A DNA stretch of 64,000 nucleotides, taken from contig JAFAYI010000029.1 of assembly GCA_019240475.1 (NCBI GenBank), forward strand, positions 1 to 64,000, read 5' to 3'. The position numbers and the translations under genes were made by a program. This DNA is from Acidobacteriaceae bacterium. Its GTDB lineage: Bacteria; Acidobacteriota; Terriglobia; Bryobacterales; Bryobacteraceae. The notes beneath the pieces were generated by a model. That model was not told the DNA's origin. It did no database searches and was given only the letters and a program-made list of their open reading frames with translations. Positions 9,226-19,002 of the stretch are shown here, piece by piece (the first letter of the stretch is position 1; the number at the start of each line of letters is the position of its first letter).

Positions 9226-10611
9226 TCAAATTCGGCGCGCTCCGGTGTGCATTTCGCGTATGCCGATCCCTGGCGTGGAAAGCCGGAATCCCACTCGCTC
9301 CATGCCGCTTTGGACGTACTGGTTCTTCATGAACCAGCGCCACACATTCCCGGTCAACAGGTTCTCCATGCTCAACAGCGATATTCCAACGTCGATTCCG
9401 ATCACATCCCGGTTCACCCACAACTTTTTATCTCTCCAGTTCGGGTTGAACGCGTCCGTGAATCCATAGCGCTGATAGATCTTATCTCCATACACGCTCA
9501 GCATCTCCCGCAGCACCGGTAGACAAATCTCCGGCGCAAACATCAGAGAACCCGCTGCGGCGCATGGGACCAATGTCCCGTTGATCGGCCCGTCATAGGG
9601 CGGCCCACCCCAGGAAACATAACCTGCCGGGCTGTCCGACACGGTGATGCCCCACATATTCGGCCCGTAATCGGAGTAAGTCGATTGCAAGCTGATGCAA
9701 AAATCCCGATGCGCGTAAGTCGCGATAATAGAGTTTTGGAAGTAATTTAAGTCGGACTGCTCCCCGTCCGCCTGATGCCGGAAATCCACCCATGCGTGTG
9801 AGAACTGATGCGTGAATAGTGCGCCTCCGCTAACAAAGCTCCATCCTCCATAATGCACCTCCGGCCTAACCCACGCATACCAGCTATCCGCCGGAATCGA
9901 ATGCCGCCCTGCGCCGATCGCCAGCAGGTACAACGCCGATGCCTCGCTATACTTGCTCCATCGCAAATCGATGAACCCCGATCCCGGTCTCACGCCATGC
10001 GAGAGTAGCAGTCGGTTGCCTGCCAGCATCCAATCGAATTCCACCCGCTCAAAGATTTGCTTCGCCAGCGCCTGAATCTCACGGTCGTTTGTGAAATATC
10101 CCGCGGCCGTAAGCACGCCGCACAGGAACCACGACGTATCTACGCTCGAAATCTCAGAGGAGAGCCGCCGCGCTCCCGTGCTCGCATCCATGAAGTGGTA
10201 ATACCAGCCGTGATCGTGAAACGCATGGCTCCAAAAGTAGCGCAGCGTGGTCACCACCCGTGCGCGAGCCTGATCTTTAGGTACCCAGCCGCGGTTTGCC
10301 CCGATGCACAGCGCCGTCAGGCCGAATCCCGTTGCCGCGACGCTTCCAACGTTGCCCAAGGCCGAGCCATCGTTCCGCGCGCGATCCAAAACCACCCCGG
10401 TGCGGCTGTCGCTCTGATCCCAAAAGTAGCGAAAGCATCTTCTGGCGTACTCCTCAAGAAATCGTCGGTCCTCTGGCCTTACCGGCCCGGGAACCGCGGG
10501 GGGCGCAACCTTCGCCCCAAACGCCCCGCACGCAAAGAGCGTTGCGCCCGCCGCGGAATACACGAATTCCCGGCGGGACAAGCTTCCAATGTTGCGAGTC
10601 ACAGCGGCCAA
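9226..10611 (-). CDS. glucoamylase-family (PF10091-like) protein, Tat signal
   Basis: A 461-residue protein with a twin-arginine signal (SRREFVYSAAGATLFACG, about residues 12-29), so it is probably exported folded. The body matches the glycoamylase-like family: RCFRYFWDQSDSRTGVV near residue 58, ATGFGLTALCIGANRGW, DTSWFLCGVLTAAGYF, WGITVSDSPAGY, and the C-terminal NRDVIGIDVGISLLSMENL. Members form alpha/alpha toroids and include cyclic beta-glucan hydrolytic or phosphorolytic modules; the substrate here is unknown. It is the first of two minus-strand genes after the micro-gene; upstream lies the large Oar-like receptor, which may import oligosaccharide products (inference). Confidence 0.82.
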   Translation of the reverse strand: MAAVTRNIGSLSRREFVYSAAGATLFACGAFGAKVAPPAVPGPVRPEDRRFLEEYARRCFRYFWDQSDSRTGVVLDRARNDGSALGNVGSVAATGFGLTALCIGANRGWVPKDQARARVVTTLRYFWSHAFHDHGWYYHFMDASTGARRLSSEISSVDTSWFLCGVLTAAGYFTNDREIQALAKQIFERVEFDWMLAGNRLLLSHGVRPGSGFIDLRWSKYSEASALYLLAIGAGRHSIPADSWYAWVRPEVHYGGWSFVSGGALFTHQFSHAWVDFRHQADGEQSDLNYFQNSIIATYAHRDFCISLQSTYSDYGPNMWGITVSDSPAGYVSWGGPPYDGPINGTLVPCAAAGSLMFAPEICLPVLREMLSVYGDKIYQRYGFTDAFNPNWRDKKLWVNRDVIGIDVGISLLSMENLLTGNVWRWFMKNQYVQSGMERVGFRLSTPGIGIREMHTGARRI

Positions 10612-10777
10612 AAATCGTCGGAATCGGGCAGCGAGAGACTACCCTGCCTTTAGATGCGGGCGCGACTGCCGGCTCCGGCAGGCCTCCCGCCTCCATTTAT
10701 ATCACGTCTTTTTCGGCCCCGAAAATTCTCAAAGCAAGCTAGCCGGGACCGCTATCCCGGCCGCCGCTCTACACTTC

Positions 10778-13700
10778 TCAGAATTGCAAACGCGCCTGGA
10801 ACTCGATGACACGCCCACCGAGTGCGGCCTGTGCCTGCCCAAATTGCGGATTACTGGTCAAGCCGTTGAAGCTGATCGCCGTAGTTGTGGTGTTGTTCGG
10901 ATCGAGATAAAGGTTTAGCTTATTGAAGATGTTGAAGAAGTCTGCGCGAGCCGTGATTCGCGCGTTCTCCCCAAGAATCGGCAGCTTGGGCAGGCCGAAC
11001 GACTTCTCCGCGGTCATATCGATATCGAAATAGCCTGGGCCCGTCAAGACGTTCCTTCCTACCGACGGCGCCGCCGGGAAACCCGACCCAACCACATAGC
11101 TCGGCACTGTGAAATAAGCCAGCGCGCCATTCGGGAAGTTGCTGTTCGGAGCGCTCATGAAAGCCGAGTTGCTATAGTTTGATCCTGCTCCGCCCAGGTA
11201 ACCCTGCGGCTGCAGCGTACAGTAACCGCTTCCCGTATACACGATGTTGCATCCGTAATTCGCATATGTTGGCGTCCATGGGAACCCGCTATGCCAATTC
11301 CAGATGCCGCTGATCTGCCATCCCCCGAAGAGCTTATTGCCCCAACCGTGACCCTTGAAAATCTCCGGCGTCCACAACCCGTACAGTTTGAAGTTGTTGC
11401 GAACGTCGAAATCCGCGCTTCCTTTTTCATCGGCGAGCGAATATGGGTAGTTGCCGATGAAGTAGCTATTCGACCCCTCATCGATGGTGTGGCTCCATCG
11501 GTACTGCGCATCGATCTGAAATTGGTTGGAGAATTTATGCTCGATCTCCGACAGCATCGCATTGTAACTGGAATTCGCGCCATTGTAATACCAATAAAGG
11601 TTCTGGACTCCCGGATTGAGCGGCGCATAAATAAAATTGAGGTTATTCTGCACGGTCAGATGCCGGCTTAGACTTCCCTGGTAGCCGAGCTTTGCAACCC
11701 AGTTGTGCCCTAAGTCGTAATCCGTATCGAGCGAGTAGCGATACGTCCGTGGCGTGACTAAGTTCTCTGGAAACGCATTCAGTGTCACCGGAGCGCCGGA
11801 TGCCGGAAGTCCTGTACTGGGATCGAACGTCGTAATTGCCGCGGGGTTAATCGGCCACCCGCTGAACTGATGAACGTTGCTCGGCACGGCGTACAGAACG
11901 TTCGAACCCAACAAGGTCAAGCCTTCCACCAGCGGAGGATTCGCGCGCCCGTTCAACGTGATCGCCTCCTCCATGCGGTTGTATCCGACCCCTACGCCTC
12001 CGCGAATCACAAACTTTTGTTGAGTGCCGGGCGTCCAAGCGAATCCGAACTGGGGACCGATATTCCCGTAATCCGGGCGATACAAATCCCCGCCTACCTT
12101 GAGCGACAGCCCGAGCAGCGGATCCGCCGTGTTGTTCCCGAGAATGGCATTGCTGATGTTGCCGTACTTTTCATGCACGGGTTCGAAATATTCCCAACGC
12201 AGACCCAGGTTCAATGTCAAATTTGGCTTTACCTTCCAGTCGTCTTGTACAAAGAAGGCCCAAATACTCGAACGAATATACTTGGTCGCGCTAGTCGGCT
12301 GGCCCGTCGTCGGATCGAAGTTGCCGGTTTCCTGATAAGGTGCGTCGTTCGCCAAATCCCACAGATTCCGGAACTGAAACGACGGTCGCGCTGAATAGGA
12401 CTCGTTGTCGTTGTCCTGCTCGCGATAGATGTCGGCGCCGAATTTGATGGAATGCGAGCTGAACACCGTCGTAGCGGTGTCGCGAATGTTATAAGTTGTC
12501 TGATTAAAGATGCTGGGACCCGGTGCGCCGAGGTATTGCAATCCGACGCTGCCGAAATTATCGACCGTATCGTCCGGCAATCCGAAGGGCTCCTGCGGAT
12601 TGTCTGCTACTTCGTTCCAGTGCCACCGCGTCACGCTGAATCGCGCTTCATTCAACCAGGTCGGACTGATCGTGTGATTCCACAGGAGCGTTCCGTCCTC
12701 ATTCAGCTTTTCGTTATTCCAAAGGTTGGCTGCTCGAATCGGGCCGTTGTAGTCTGTCGTCGTAACCGGCACATAGAATTCGGTAAATGTAATTAGGTCC
12801 TTCTGGGTAAGTTGGAAATCCATTCGCCCGTTATATTGTTGCGGCCGTTGATTGTATGGATTTACTGTTTGAACGAACATGATGTCCGGAATTCCATCCA
12901 GGCCGCCGCCTACGCCCGGCGTTCCACCGCTCACATACGTAGGATCTGTCGTGCCGAGCCCGGTCTTGAGCGGCGATCCTACGTCCAAACCCGCGTACCG
13001 CCCGTTGATAAAGATGGCGTTGCATTGTCCGGGCGAAGTCAATCCGGCCTGCGCGCAGGTCTTGGGAATGATTGCGTCGTAAGAGGCGCCCTCACCCGGA
13101 TATCCCAGAATTTTCGACGCGATACTATTCGGAACCGCCGAAGTAACTGTGGAAATAAATTGCGGCGTCTCATACCATCCCGTTCCTGTCGTTAGCGAGT
13201 GATTCAGCAGTGTCTCATAGGAGAAGAAAAAAAACAGTTTGTTGCGGATAATAGGTCCGCCTAAGCTTCCTGCATATTCATTGAACCGGTCCGTATCCTT
13301 TTGGACGGGATTCCCAGGGCCGTCCCAACGCTGATACGCGTTAAATTCAGGCCGGTCCCACTTAATCATGGCGCTCCCATGAAACTCGTTCGTGCCGTTC
13401 TTGGTCACGGCCAAAACCTGCGCCCCGCTATTGCGTCCGTTCTCGGCGTCGTAAGGATTCGATTGAACCGTCACTTCCTTGAGCGATTCCTCGTTCGGCG
13501 TAATGACCGCCGCGCCGCCCCACGCCAGGCTGTTCACCTCTACGCCATCAATCTGAAAACTATTGTTCTCGGTGCGCTGCCCATCGGCCACCGCCTGCAC
13601 CTGGTTCTCGGTTTGGAACACGCTGGTCGATCCGCTCGTGCCGCCCGGACCCGCATTGCCCGGTATCGGCCGCGACCCGTCCGCGTTGGAGTTTCGCGCA

Positions 13701-14230
13701 TTGTCGCCAAACGTTCCCGGCGCCAGCGCCACAGCCTGAAAAGGATCGCCTCCGAATGTAGGCAGGTTCCTGATTTGCTCGCCCGTCAAGGTTCCTGCGA
13801 TATTGGCCGTCTCCGTATCGAGCGTCGGCGCCGCCGCGGCGCTCACCGTTACGCTGGTCGTAGCCTGCTGCGCTAGCGCAAGCTGCACGTCCTGCGATTG
13901 CGCCTGTTCCGACGTAATCGTCACGCCGTTCAACGTTTTCTTAGTAAATCCCGCCGCTTCAACCGTCAGGTCATATCGGCCCGGAGCTAGCGCGCTGATC
14001 GAATACACTCCCGATCCGTTCGTAGTCATCGTGTGCGCGATATTTGTCTCTTCGCTTGTTAAAGTGACCGTCGCCCCGGGAACCGTTGCTCCGCTCGGAT
14101 CTGTTACCGCGCCTTGCAGGCTGGCTCGATATTGAGCGAAGAGCGGCGCGCATGTCGCGACTAATAACCACACAGCTCCGCATGCTAGTCGCAGCAAGCT
14201 ATGAGCCGTCTTCCTGGACGTACTCTTCAT
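10778..14230 (-). CDS. Oar-like TonB-dependent outer-membrane receptor
   Basis: 1150 residues. A signal peptide (LACGAVWLLVATCAPLFAQ, ending near 33) is followed by a carboxypeptidase-regulatory-like beta-sandwich (about 36-120; DPSGATVPGATVTL, YDLTVEAAGF). Then come a plug domain (about 130-290; FQIDGVEVNSLAW, EVTVQSNPYDAENGRNSGAQV) and a long beta-barrel ending in the aromatic terminus VIEFQARLQF. This architecture is greatly expanded in Acidobacteriota and is thought to move large or sugar-type ligands through the outer membrane. An AGGAG element lies about 15 bases before the ATG. It is divergent from the ADOP permease. Confidence 0.92.
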   Translation of the reverse strand: MKSTSRKTAHSLLRLACGAVWLLVATCAPLFAQYRASLQGAVTDPSGATVPGATVTLTSEETNIAHTMTTNGSGVYSISALAPGRYDLTVEAAGFTKKTLNGVTITSEQAQSQDVQLALAQQATTSVTVSAAAAPTLDTETANIAGTLTGEQIRNLPTFGGDPFQAVALAPGTFGDNARNSNADGSRPIPGNAGPGGTSGSTSVFQTENQVQAVADGQRTENNSFQIDGVEVNSLAWGGAAVITPNEESLKEVTVQSNPYDAENGRNSGAQVLAVTKNGTNEFHGSAMIKWDRPEFNAYQRWDGPGNPVQKDTDRFNEYAGSLGGPIIRNKLFFFFSYETLLNHSLTTGTGWYETPQFISTVTSAVPNSIASKILGYPGEGASYDAIIPKTCAQAGLTSPGQCNAIFINGRYAGLDVGSPLKTGLGTTDPTYVSGGTPGVGGGLDGIPDIMFVQTVNPYNQRPQQYNGRMDFQLTQKDLITFTEFYVPVTTTDYNGPIRAANLWNNEKLNEDGTLLWNHTISPTWLNEARFSVTRWHWNEVADNPQEPFGLPDDTVDNFGSVGLQYLGAPGPSIFNQTTYNIRDTATTVFSSHSIKFGADIYREQDNDNESYSARPSFQFRNLWDLANDAPYQETGNFDPTTGQPTSATKYIRSSIWAFFVQDDWKVKPNLTLNLGLRWEYFEPVHEKYGNISNAILGNNTADPLLGLSLKVGGDLYRPDYGNIGPQFGFAWTPGTQQKFVIRGGVGVGYNRMEEAITLNGRANPPLVEGLTLLGSNVLYAVPSNVHQFSGWPINPAAITTFDPSTGLPASGAPVTLNAFPENLVTPRTYRYSLDTDYDLGHNWVAKLGYQGSLSRHLTVQNNLNFIYAPLNPGVQNLYWYYNGANSSYNAMLSEIEHKFSNQFQIDAQYRWSHTIDEGSNSYFIGNYPYSLADEKGSADFDVRNNFKLYGLWTPEIFKGHGWGNKLFGGWQISGIWNWHSGFPWTPTYANYGCNIVYTGSGYCTLQPQGYLGGAGSNYSNSAFMSAPNSNFPNGALAYFTVPSYVVGSGFPAAPSVGRNVLTGPGYFDIDMTAEKSFGLPKLPILGENARITARADFFNIFNKLNLYLDPNNTTTTAISFNGLTSNPQFGQAQAALGGRVIEFQARLQF

Positions 14231-14453
14231 TTCTTAACCCCTTACTCCTGACTCTCACCGATCAGGTAATCAACTGACTCTATGGACATCGAAGGTCGAT
14301 CCTTGGTTGCACACTTTGAGGACTGTGGTGGCGGCGTCATCAACCGCCCCGGCTGCCCCCTTTCGCCAAAACGTTCAGTTCCGCTGCCGATTGTTCGAAA
14401 ATGGACACTGAACGAACCCGGAGTCGCAATCTAAACCTCCGAAGCTCAAAGGC

Positions 14454-14516
14454 ATGCGGCTCTGGCTGCTCGCGTGCGTTCGTATATGCGGCGCCTACAT
14501 CAATTGCTTCTTATGA
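14454..14516 (+). CDS. possible 20-residue leader peptide coupled to the ADOP permease
   Basis: ATG at 14454 opens a 21-codon frame (MRLWLLACVRICGAYINCFL) whose TGA overlaps the downstream ATG at 14513 as ATGA. The peptide is hydrophobic and Cys-rich. The overlap could couple translation to the permease. There is no clear Shine-Dalgarno element upstream, so it may equally be incidental. Confidence 0.3.
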   Translation: MRLWLLACVRICGAYINCFL

Positions 14517-16999
14517 CCGGCTTGCTCAGAGATCTCCACTTCGCCCTTCGCCAACTACGTACCCGCCCCGCCTTCACCGCGATTGCTGTTCTCGTGCTGG
14601 CTGTGGGATTGGGAGCGACTGCCGCCATCTTCAGCGTGGTGAATGCCGTACTTTTGAAACGATTGCCTTACCCCAATCCTCATACGCTCGTCGGCGTCTT
14701 TGAGAGCGACGTCATTGGCAACGGTCCCGAAGACCGCTACAACGTTGCTAGCCCCGGGCTTTTCGACGAGTGGCGGGAGCACGCCCGCTCGCTTTCCTCC
14801 ATCTCGGCTGTCCAACAGGCTTCGTTCAACATCTCGAGTAAGAGCCAATCTTTCGCGCCGGAGCACATCGTCGGCCTCGCCTGTTCGTCTACTTTTACGG
14901 ACATACTCGGCGTGCAACCTATCCTGGGCCGCTTCTTCAATGGCAGTGAGGACCAATACGAGGCGCCCCGCGTCGCCGTTCTCTCCTATGGTTTTTGGAT
15001 CCACCACTTCGGGGGCGCGCGCAACGTTCCCGGCCGCGAGATCCGCCTCGATGGTGAGAACTACACCATCCTCGGCGTCCTTCCCAAATACTTCGTCTAT
15101 CCCGGGCAACCGGCCGACGTGTTCGTGCCGTTCCGCCGCACGATCGAGCTGAAAAACCGCGGCAACTTCAGCAATCATTACTTCAACATCGTCGGCCGCC
15201 TCGCGCCCGGTTACTCCGTCGCATCCGCTCAACAGGAGCTGACCAGCATCGTCAAGAGCATTCGCGCCAGCCACCCGTCCGACGTGATGGGCACTTTCGC
15301 CACCGTCGTAGAGTTCAACAAATATCTCGTGCACGATGTCAGAACCGGCCTGCTGGTGCTCATGTCCGCGGTCGGTTGTCTTCTGCTGATCGCTTGCGTA
15401 AACATCGCCAATCTCCTGCTCACGCGCACCCTCGGCCGCCAGCGCGAGCTCGCCATCCGGTTTGCCTTGGGCGCTAACCGTTTCCGAATCGTCCGTCAAC
15501 TCCTGATCGAAAGCATTCTCGTATCGTTTGTTGGCGCGGCCGGTGGATTGCTCGTGGCCGCCTGGGTCTCGGCATTCCTCGCTTCGCACGCGCCCGGCGC
15601 TCGCGACCTGCCCCAAGTCGCGGGCATTCACATGGACGCAGCCGTGCTGTTTTTTACAGCCGGAATGGCGCTCCTGAGCGGCATCGGCGCAGGCTTGGTT
15701 CCTGCGCTGAGCGCTTCCCGTGCTCAGCTAGGCGCGGGCATGAAGGAGACCAGCCGCTCTGCCACCGCTTCACGCTCCCAGACCTTCCTGCGCCAGGTCC
15801 TCGTCGGCCTGGAAGTCGGCGTTTCTCTCATTCTGTTGATCGCCGCCGGCCTTCTGTTGCGCAGCTTCTTAAACCTCGAAAATGTCTCCCCCGGCTTCCG
15901 CGCAAGCAACTCCGTCTCGTTTGAAGTCTCCCTCCCTGACGCTGTTTACAAGAACCGGCAGGCAGTCAGCAATTTCGAACGCCGCCTCGGCGCGGAGCTT
16001 CGTAACATGCCCGGAGTTGCTTCCGTGGGATTGACCGACTTTCCGCCGCTCGCGGGCCATTGGTCTGATTCCGTCTTCCATATTAAAGGGCATCCGCTTC
16101 CCCCCCGCGCCATGATGGATCTGGTTTATCGCGAAGCCGATCCGCAATACTTCACCGCCCTCGGCATTCCACTGCTGCGCGGCCGTCTATTCACGGAAAC
16201 GGATGGGATTGGGTATGACGATAAGCACCCGCTGCTCGGCAAAGCCATCATCAATGAAGCCGCCGCCCGCAAGTTCTTCAAAGGGCTCGATCCCATCGGC
16301 CAGGTGCTCGAATACGGAACCGATGCTGGTCTGGCCCCCGATCCTTCGGGCAATCCATATCCCGAATTTCAAATCATCGGAGTTGTGGGCGACGTTCCCA
16401 CCGACGCCGAAACCGGAATCGAGGCAACCTTCTATCAACCCCTCCTCGATGGCGAGTCAAACACCTTCTATGCGATCGTGCATACCGAGGCCGATCCCAT
16501 CGCTCTGAGCGCCAGCATGAAGCGAGTTCTCCGCCGCCTCGATCCCGATCTCCCCATGGAGAACTTTCGAACCTTCGCTCAAATCAATGCGCAGGTCACA
16601 TCCGACCGCCGATTCAGCGCCACGCTTCTATTCCTCTTTGCGGCCGCTGCCCTCGTGCTCGCCGCCATCGGCCTGTATGGCGTCGTCTCCTATAACGTGA
16701 GTCAAAGAACCGCCGAGATCGGCATTCGCATGGCCCTCGGCGCCAGGCGCGCCGAAGTCAGCCGCATCGTCCTTATCGATGGCATGAAACCCGCTGCCGC
16801 CGGCCTGCTCACCGGCCTCGCTGCTTCTTTCGCGTTGATGCAGTTGCTCAAGAGCATGCTGTTTCAAGTCTCTGCGTTCGACCTCGTTACATTCGTTGCC
16901 GTTCCGGCTATCCTGATTGCCACCGTAGTCCTGGCCTGCCTCGCTCCGGCTCTGCGCGCCGCTTCCATCGACCCCACCATCGCCCTGCGGGTCGAATAG
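14513..16999 (+). CDS. ADOP-type FtsX/MacB-like permease
   Basis: 828 residues from ATG 14513 (MTGLLRDLHFALRQL); an in-frame start at 14474 would add 13 residues. It contains two complete MacB-periplasmic plus FtsX modules. The first transmembrane helix (IAVLVLAVGLGATAAIF) is followed by a periplasmic domain, then three helices including LLIACVNIANLLLTR and LAIRFALGANRFR. A second set ends with YNVSQRTAEIGIRMALGARR and the C-terminal ASIDPTIALRVE, characteristic of the family. No ATPase gene is adjacent, as is usual for ADOPs. Export or lipoprotein-related function is only inferred from MacB and LolCE similarity. Confidence 0.93.
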   Translation: MTGLLRDLHFALRQLRTRPAFTAIAVLVLAVGLGATAAIFSVVNAVLLKRLPYPNPHTLVGVFESDVIGNGPEDRYNVASPGLFDEWREHARSLSSISAVQQASFNISSKSQSFAPEHIVGLACSSTFTDILGVQPILGRFFNGSEDQYEAPRVAVLSYGFWIHHFGGARNVPGREIRLDGENYTILGVLPKYFVYPGQPADVFVPFRRTIELKNRGNFSNHYFNIVGRLAPGYSVASAQQELTSIVKSIRASHPSDVMGTFATVVEFNKYLVHDVRTGLLVLMSAVGCLLLIACVNIANLLLTRTLGRQRELAIRFALGANRFRIVRQLLIESILVSFVGAAGGLLVAAWVSAFLASHAPGARDLPQVAGIHMDAAVLFFTAGMALLSGIGAGLVPALSASRAQLGAGMKETSRSATASRSQTFLRQVLVGLEVGVSLILLIAAGLLLRSFLNLENVSPGFRASNSVSFEVSLPDAVYKNRQAVSNFERRLGAELRNMPGVASVGLTDFPPLAGHWSDSVFHIKGHPLPPRAMMDLVYREADPQYFTALGIPLLRGRLFTETDGIGYDDKHPLLGKAIINEAAARKFFKGLDPIGQVLEYGTDAGLAPDPSGNPYPEFQIIGVVGDVPTDAETGIEATFYQPLLDGESNTFYAIVHTEADPIALSASMKRVLRRLDPDLPMENFRTFAQINAQVTSDRRFSATLLFLFAAAALVLAAIGLYGVVSYNVSQRTAEIGIRMALGARRAEVSRIVLIDGMKPAAAGLLTGLAASFALMQLLKSMLFQVSAFDLVTFVAVPAILIATVVLACLAPALRAASIDPTIALRVE

Positions 17000-17036
17000 G
17001 CCGCGACTATCCGTTCATTGAAGCAGTTTGCCGGCG

Positions 17037-17951
17037 TCAGGCCCTCGCGGCCGCGGAACTCGCCTGATAGGCCGGCACAAATGCCTCCCCAACAAACTCC
17101 TCGTACGTTGTCGCCGTTGTGTTCCGCTGCGACCTTGCCTCCAACGGTTTCACGTGCCCGGAGTTCTGCGCCTCCGACATCTCGATCATCAGATCCGCCG
17201 TGCGCGGCGATGCTCCCATTTGCACCAGGAAGGCGCGAAAGTTTTCATAACTGATCTGGCTGTATTGCAATTCCGGCCTGCCGATCGCCTTGCCGATCAC
17301 AGCAGTCGCCTCCTCCATCGTGAGGTCGCGCTGGCCCAACAATTCTTGCGTCTCGTGGCCGCGAAACTCCAGTCGTATCAGTTCATCGGCGGCAAACGTT
17401 CCGATATCGCGCGTTGCAATCATCGGAATCTTAAGGTCGGCTTTCAATGGACCGGCAGTCACACCCATCTGCCGAATCGCCCCTGCCTGTGCCAGCGTAT
17501 TCTCCATGAAATATCCGGCCCGTACATAAAGCGCATTCAGTCCTGGAATCTTCTTCAGCCGCTCCTCCATCCGATGCGTCCCGGCGATGGGCCCCGTCTT
17601 ATTTTGCTTATCCGCGCCGAAACTGCTGAGAGCCACAATGTGCCCCGGCGCGCCCGCCGCAACGCCGGATGCAATAGCTTCCGTCACCTGATCCTGATAT
17701 GCGGCGTAATCGGGATGGGCCAGATCGGGCGGAATCATGACATAGGCCGCCTCCACGCCATCGAAAGCCTTCGTAATTGCCTCACTATTTGTGACATCCG
17801 CCACAAACGGCTCCGCGCCGAGCGTCACTAGCGAACTCAGACGCGCCCTGTCACGCCCCACCACTCGCACCCTCTTCCCGGCTGCGAGGAGCCTCTTAGC
17901 AATAACCGTTCCCGTATGTCCGGTAGCACCGATAACTAGGTACATACTCAC
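17037..17951 (-). CDS. NmrA-family NAD(P)-binding protein
   Basis: 304 residues with an N-terminal Rossmann motif GATGHTG (about 8-14) in YLVIGATGHTGTVIAKRLL, a second strand ending RVVGRDRARL that suggests NADP preference, and AAYVMIPPDLAHPDYAAYQ. It belongs to the atypical SDR NmrA/HSCARG group, which includes quinone reductases and redox-sensing regulators; the exact role is unknown. The gene is convergent with the ADOP permease, with 37 bp between stops. It is monocistronic as far as can be seen. Confidence 0.85.
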   Translation of the reverse strand: MSMYLVIGATGHTGTVIAKRLLAAGKRVRVVGRDRARLSSLVTLGAEPFVADVTNSEAITKAFDGVEAAYVMIPPDLAHPDYAAYQDQVTEAIASGVAAGAPGHIVALSSFGADKQNKTGPIAGTHRMEERLKKIPGLNALYVRAGYFMENTLAQAGAIRQMGVTAGPLKADLKIPMIATRDIGTFAADELIRLEFRGHETQELLGQRDLTMEEATAVIGKAIGRPELQYSQISYENFRAFLVQMGASPRTADLMIEMSEAQNSGHVKPLEARSQRNTTATTYEEFVGEAFVPAYQASSAAARA

Positions 17952-18275
17952 TCCTTGACTTGATCTCTGCGCGTTCGATGCTGCTCGCCGTGGCCGGGCT
18001 TCCAGAAAGACGATCGCGGCGCCGCTAGGATGCCGTGTGTGCTGTAACTCCGTAGCATTATGAGGGCGCCCGATTACCGTTCTTGTGCCTTTCGGACTTA
18101 GAATGGTTCAACGTTCTATTCGTGACACCCGTCGTGCTTGCGGCGGCTCCGGTCCCGACCTCGTAAATACTTTGCTTCAGCAGAGTAAGGCGTGAGCCAG
18201 TTTGGCGCACTACTTCCCACGCTGAAGACCACAGATCACCGATGTAACAACGCCGAACTAAATGAGGCTGTGCAT
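17952..18275. other. intergenic region between divergent NmrA and P460 genes
   Basis: About 320 bp with no supported coding frame. It must hold both promoters. A dyad TAGAA-N10-TTCTA at 18099-18118 is the only clear symmetrical element and could be an operator. TGAGG about 10 bases before 18276 supports the P460 start. Confidence 0.4.
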
Positions 18276-18860
18276 ATGAAACACAAAATGGTACTGCTGA
18301 TTGCGCCGATTATTGGGGGGCTCGCGATCGTCCTTGGCGGGACCACCGCCGCGCAGGACAACCAAGATAAGTACGCTGTGAAGGTCCCGGGCGGGCTCGC
18401 ATTGTCTGAGATTAAGGGATACGAAGACTGGCAAGCTGTTGGACCGAGTCTCACCGACGCCCCGCACGTAATCCGGCTCATCGTTGCCAATCCCGTGATG
18501 ATCGACGCTTACAAGGAAGGTGTTCCCGGCAACGGCAAGCCGTTTCCGGATGGTTCCAAGATTGCGAAGATCGAGTGGAGGCCGAAACAGATAACCGATC
18601 CGCCATTTTCCGCTAAAACTCCAGACACGGTGCCCGGTGACTTGGCTGCGGTCGAACTCATCGTTAAGGACAGCAAGAGATTTCCGGACACGCATGGATG
18701 GGGATATGCGACCTTCGACTATGACGCAGCATCCGGTATCTTCACACCCGCCACTTCGGCCAGTAAGCCGCCCCAGAACCACGACGCCAAGTGCGGCGCC
18801 GCATGCCACACGCTAGCGGCATCGAAGGATCACATCTTCACGGCCTACGCCAAACGATGA
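18276..18860 (+). CDS. cytochrome P460-family c-type heme protein
   Basis: 194 residues. The start at 18276 gives a clean export signal (VLLIAPIIGGLAIVLGGTTAAQ); a longer frame to 18192 lacks it. The body matches the P460 domain: VPGGLALSEIKGYEDWQAVG near residue 32, IAKIEWRPKQ, HGWGYATFDYDA, and a C-terminal heme site CGAACH (Cys about 173) followed by KDHIFTAYAKR. The Cys spacing is CX3CH, not the standard CX2CH. Characterised P460s oxidise hydroxylamine or bind NO through a lysine cross-linked heme in the periplasm; the substrate here is not shown. No other heme or nitrogen genes are nearby. Confidence 0.85.
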   Translation: MKHKMVLLIAPIIGGLAIVLGGTTAAQDNQDKYAVKVPGGLALSEIKGYEDWQAVGPSLTDAPHVIRLIVANPVMIDAYKEGVPGNGKPFPDGSKIAKIEWRPKQITDPPFSAKTPDTVPGDLAAVELIVKDSKRFPDTHGWGYATFDYDAASGIFTPATSASKPPQNHDAKCGAACHTLAASKDHIFTAYAKR

Positions 18861-19002
18861 AACTCCATTCAGTCGAAAGCCGCCCGTCGCGCCACGACCG
18901 CCCTGCGCATGGAGTAAGCAGGCAAGAAGTCGCCTTAAGTTTAGTACGCCCCTGACCAATACTCATGTAACTTTGTCGGGTGCAAAGGCAATCTAGACCA
19001 CA

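Noticed and set aside
14555..15631. Minus-strand frame of 358 codons opposite the second ADOP permease
   Set aside because: Acidic, motif-free translation antisense to a clear family member.
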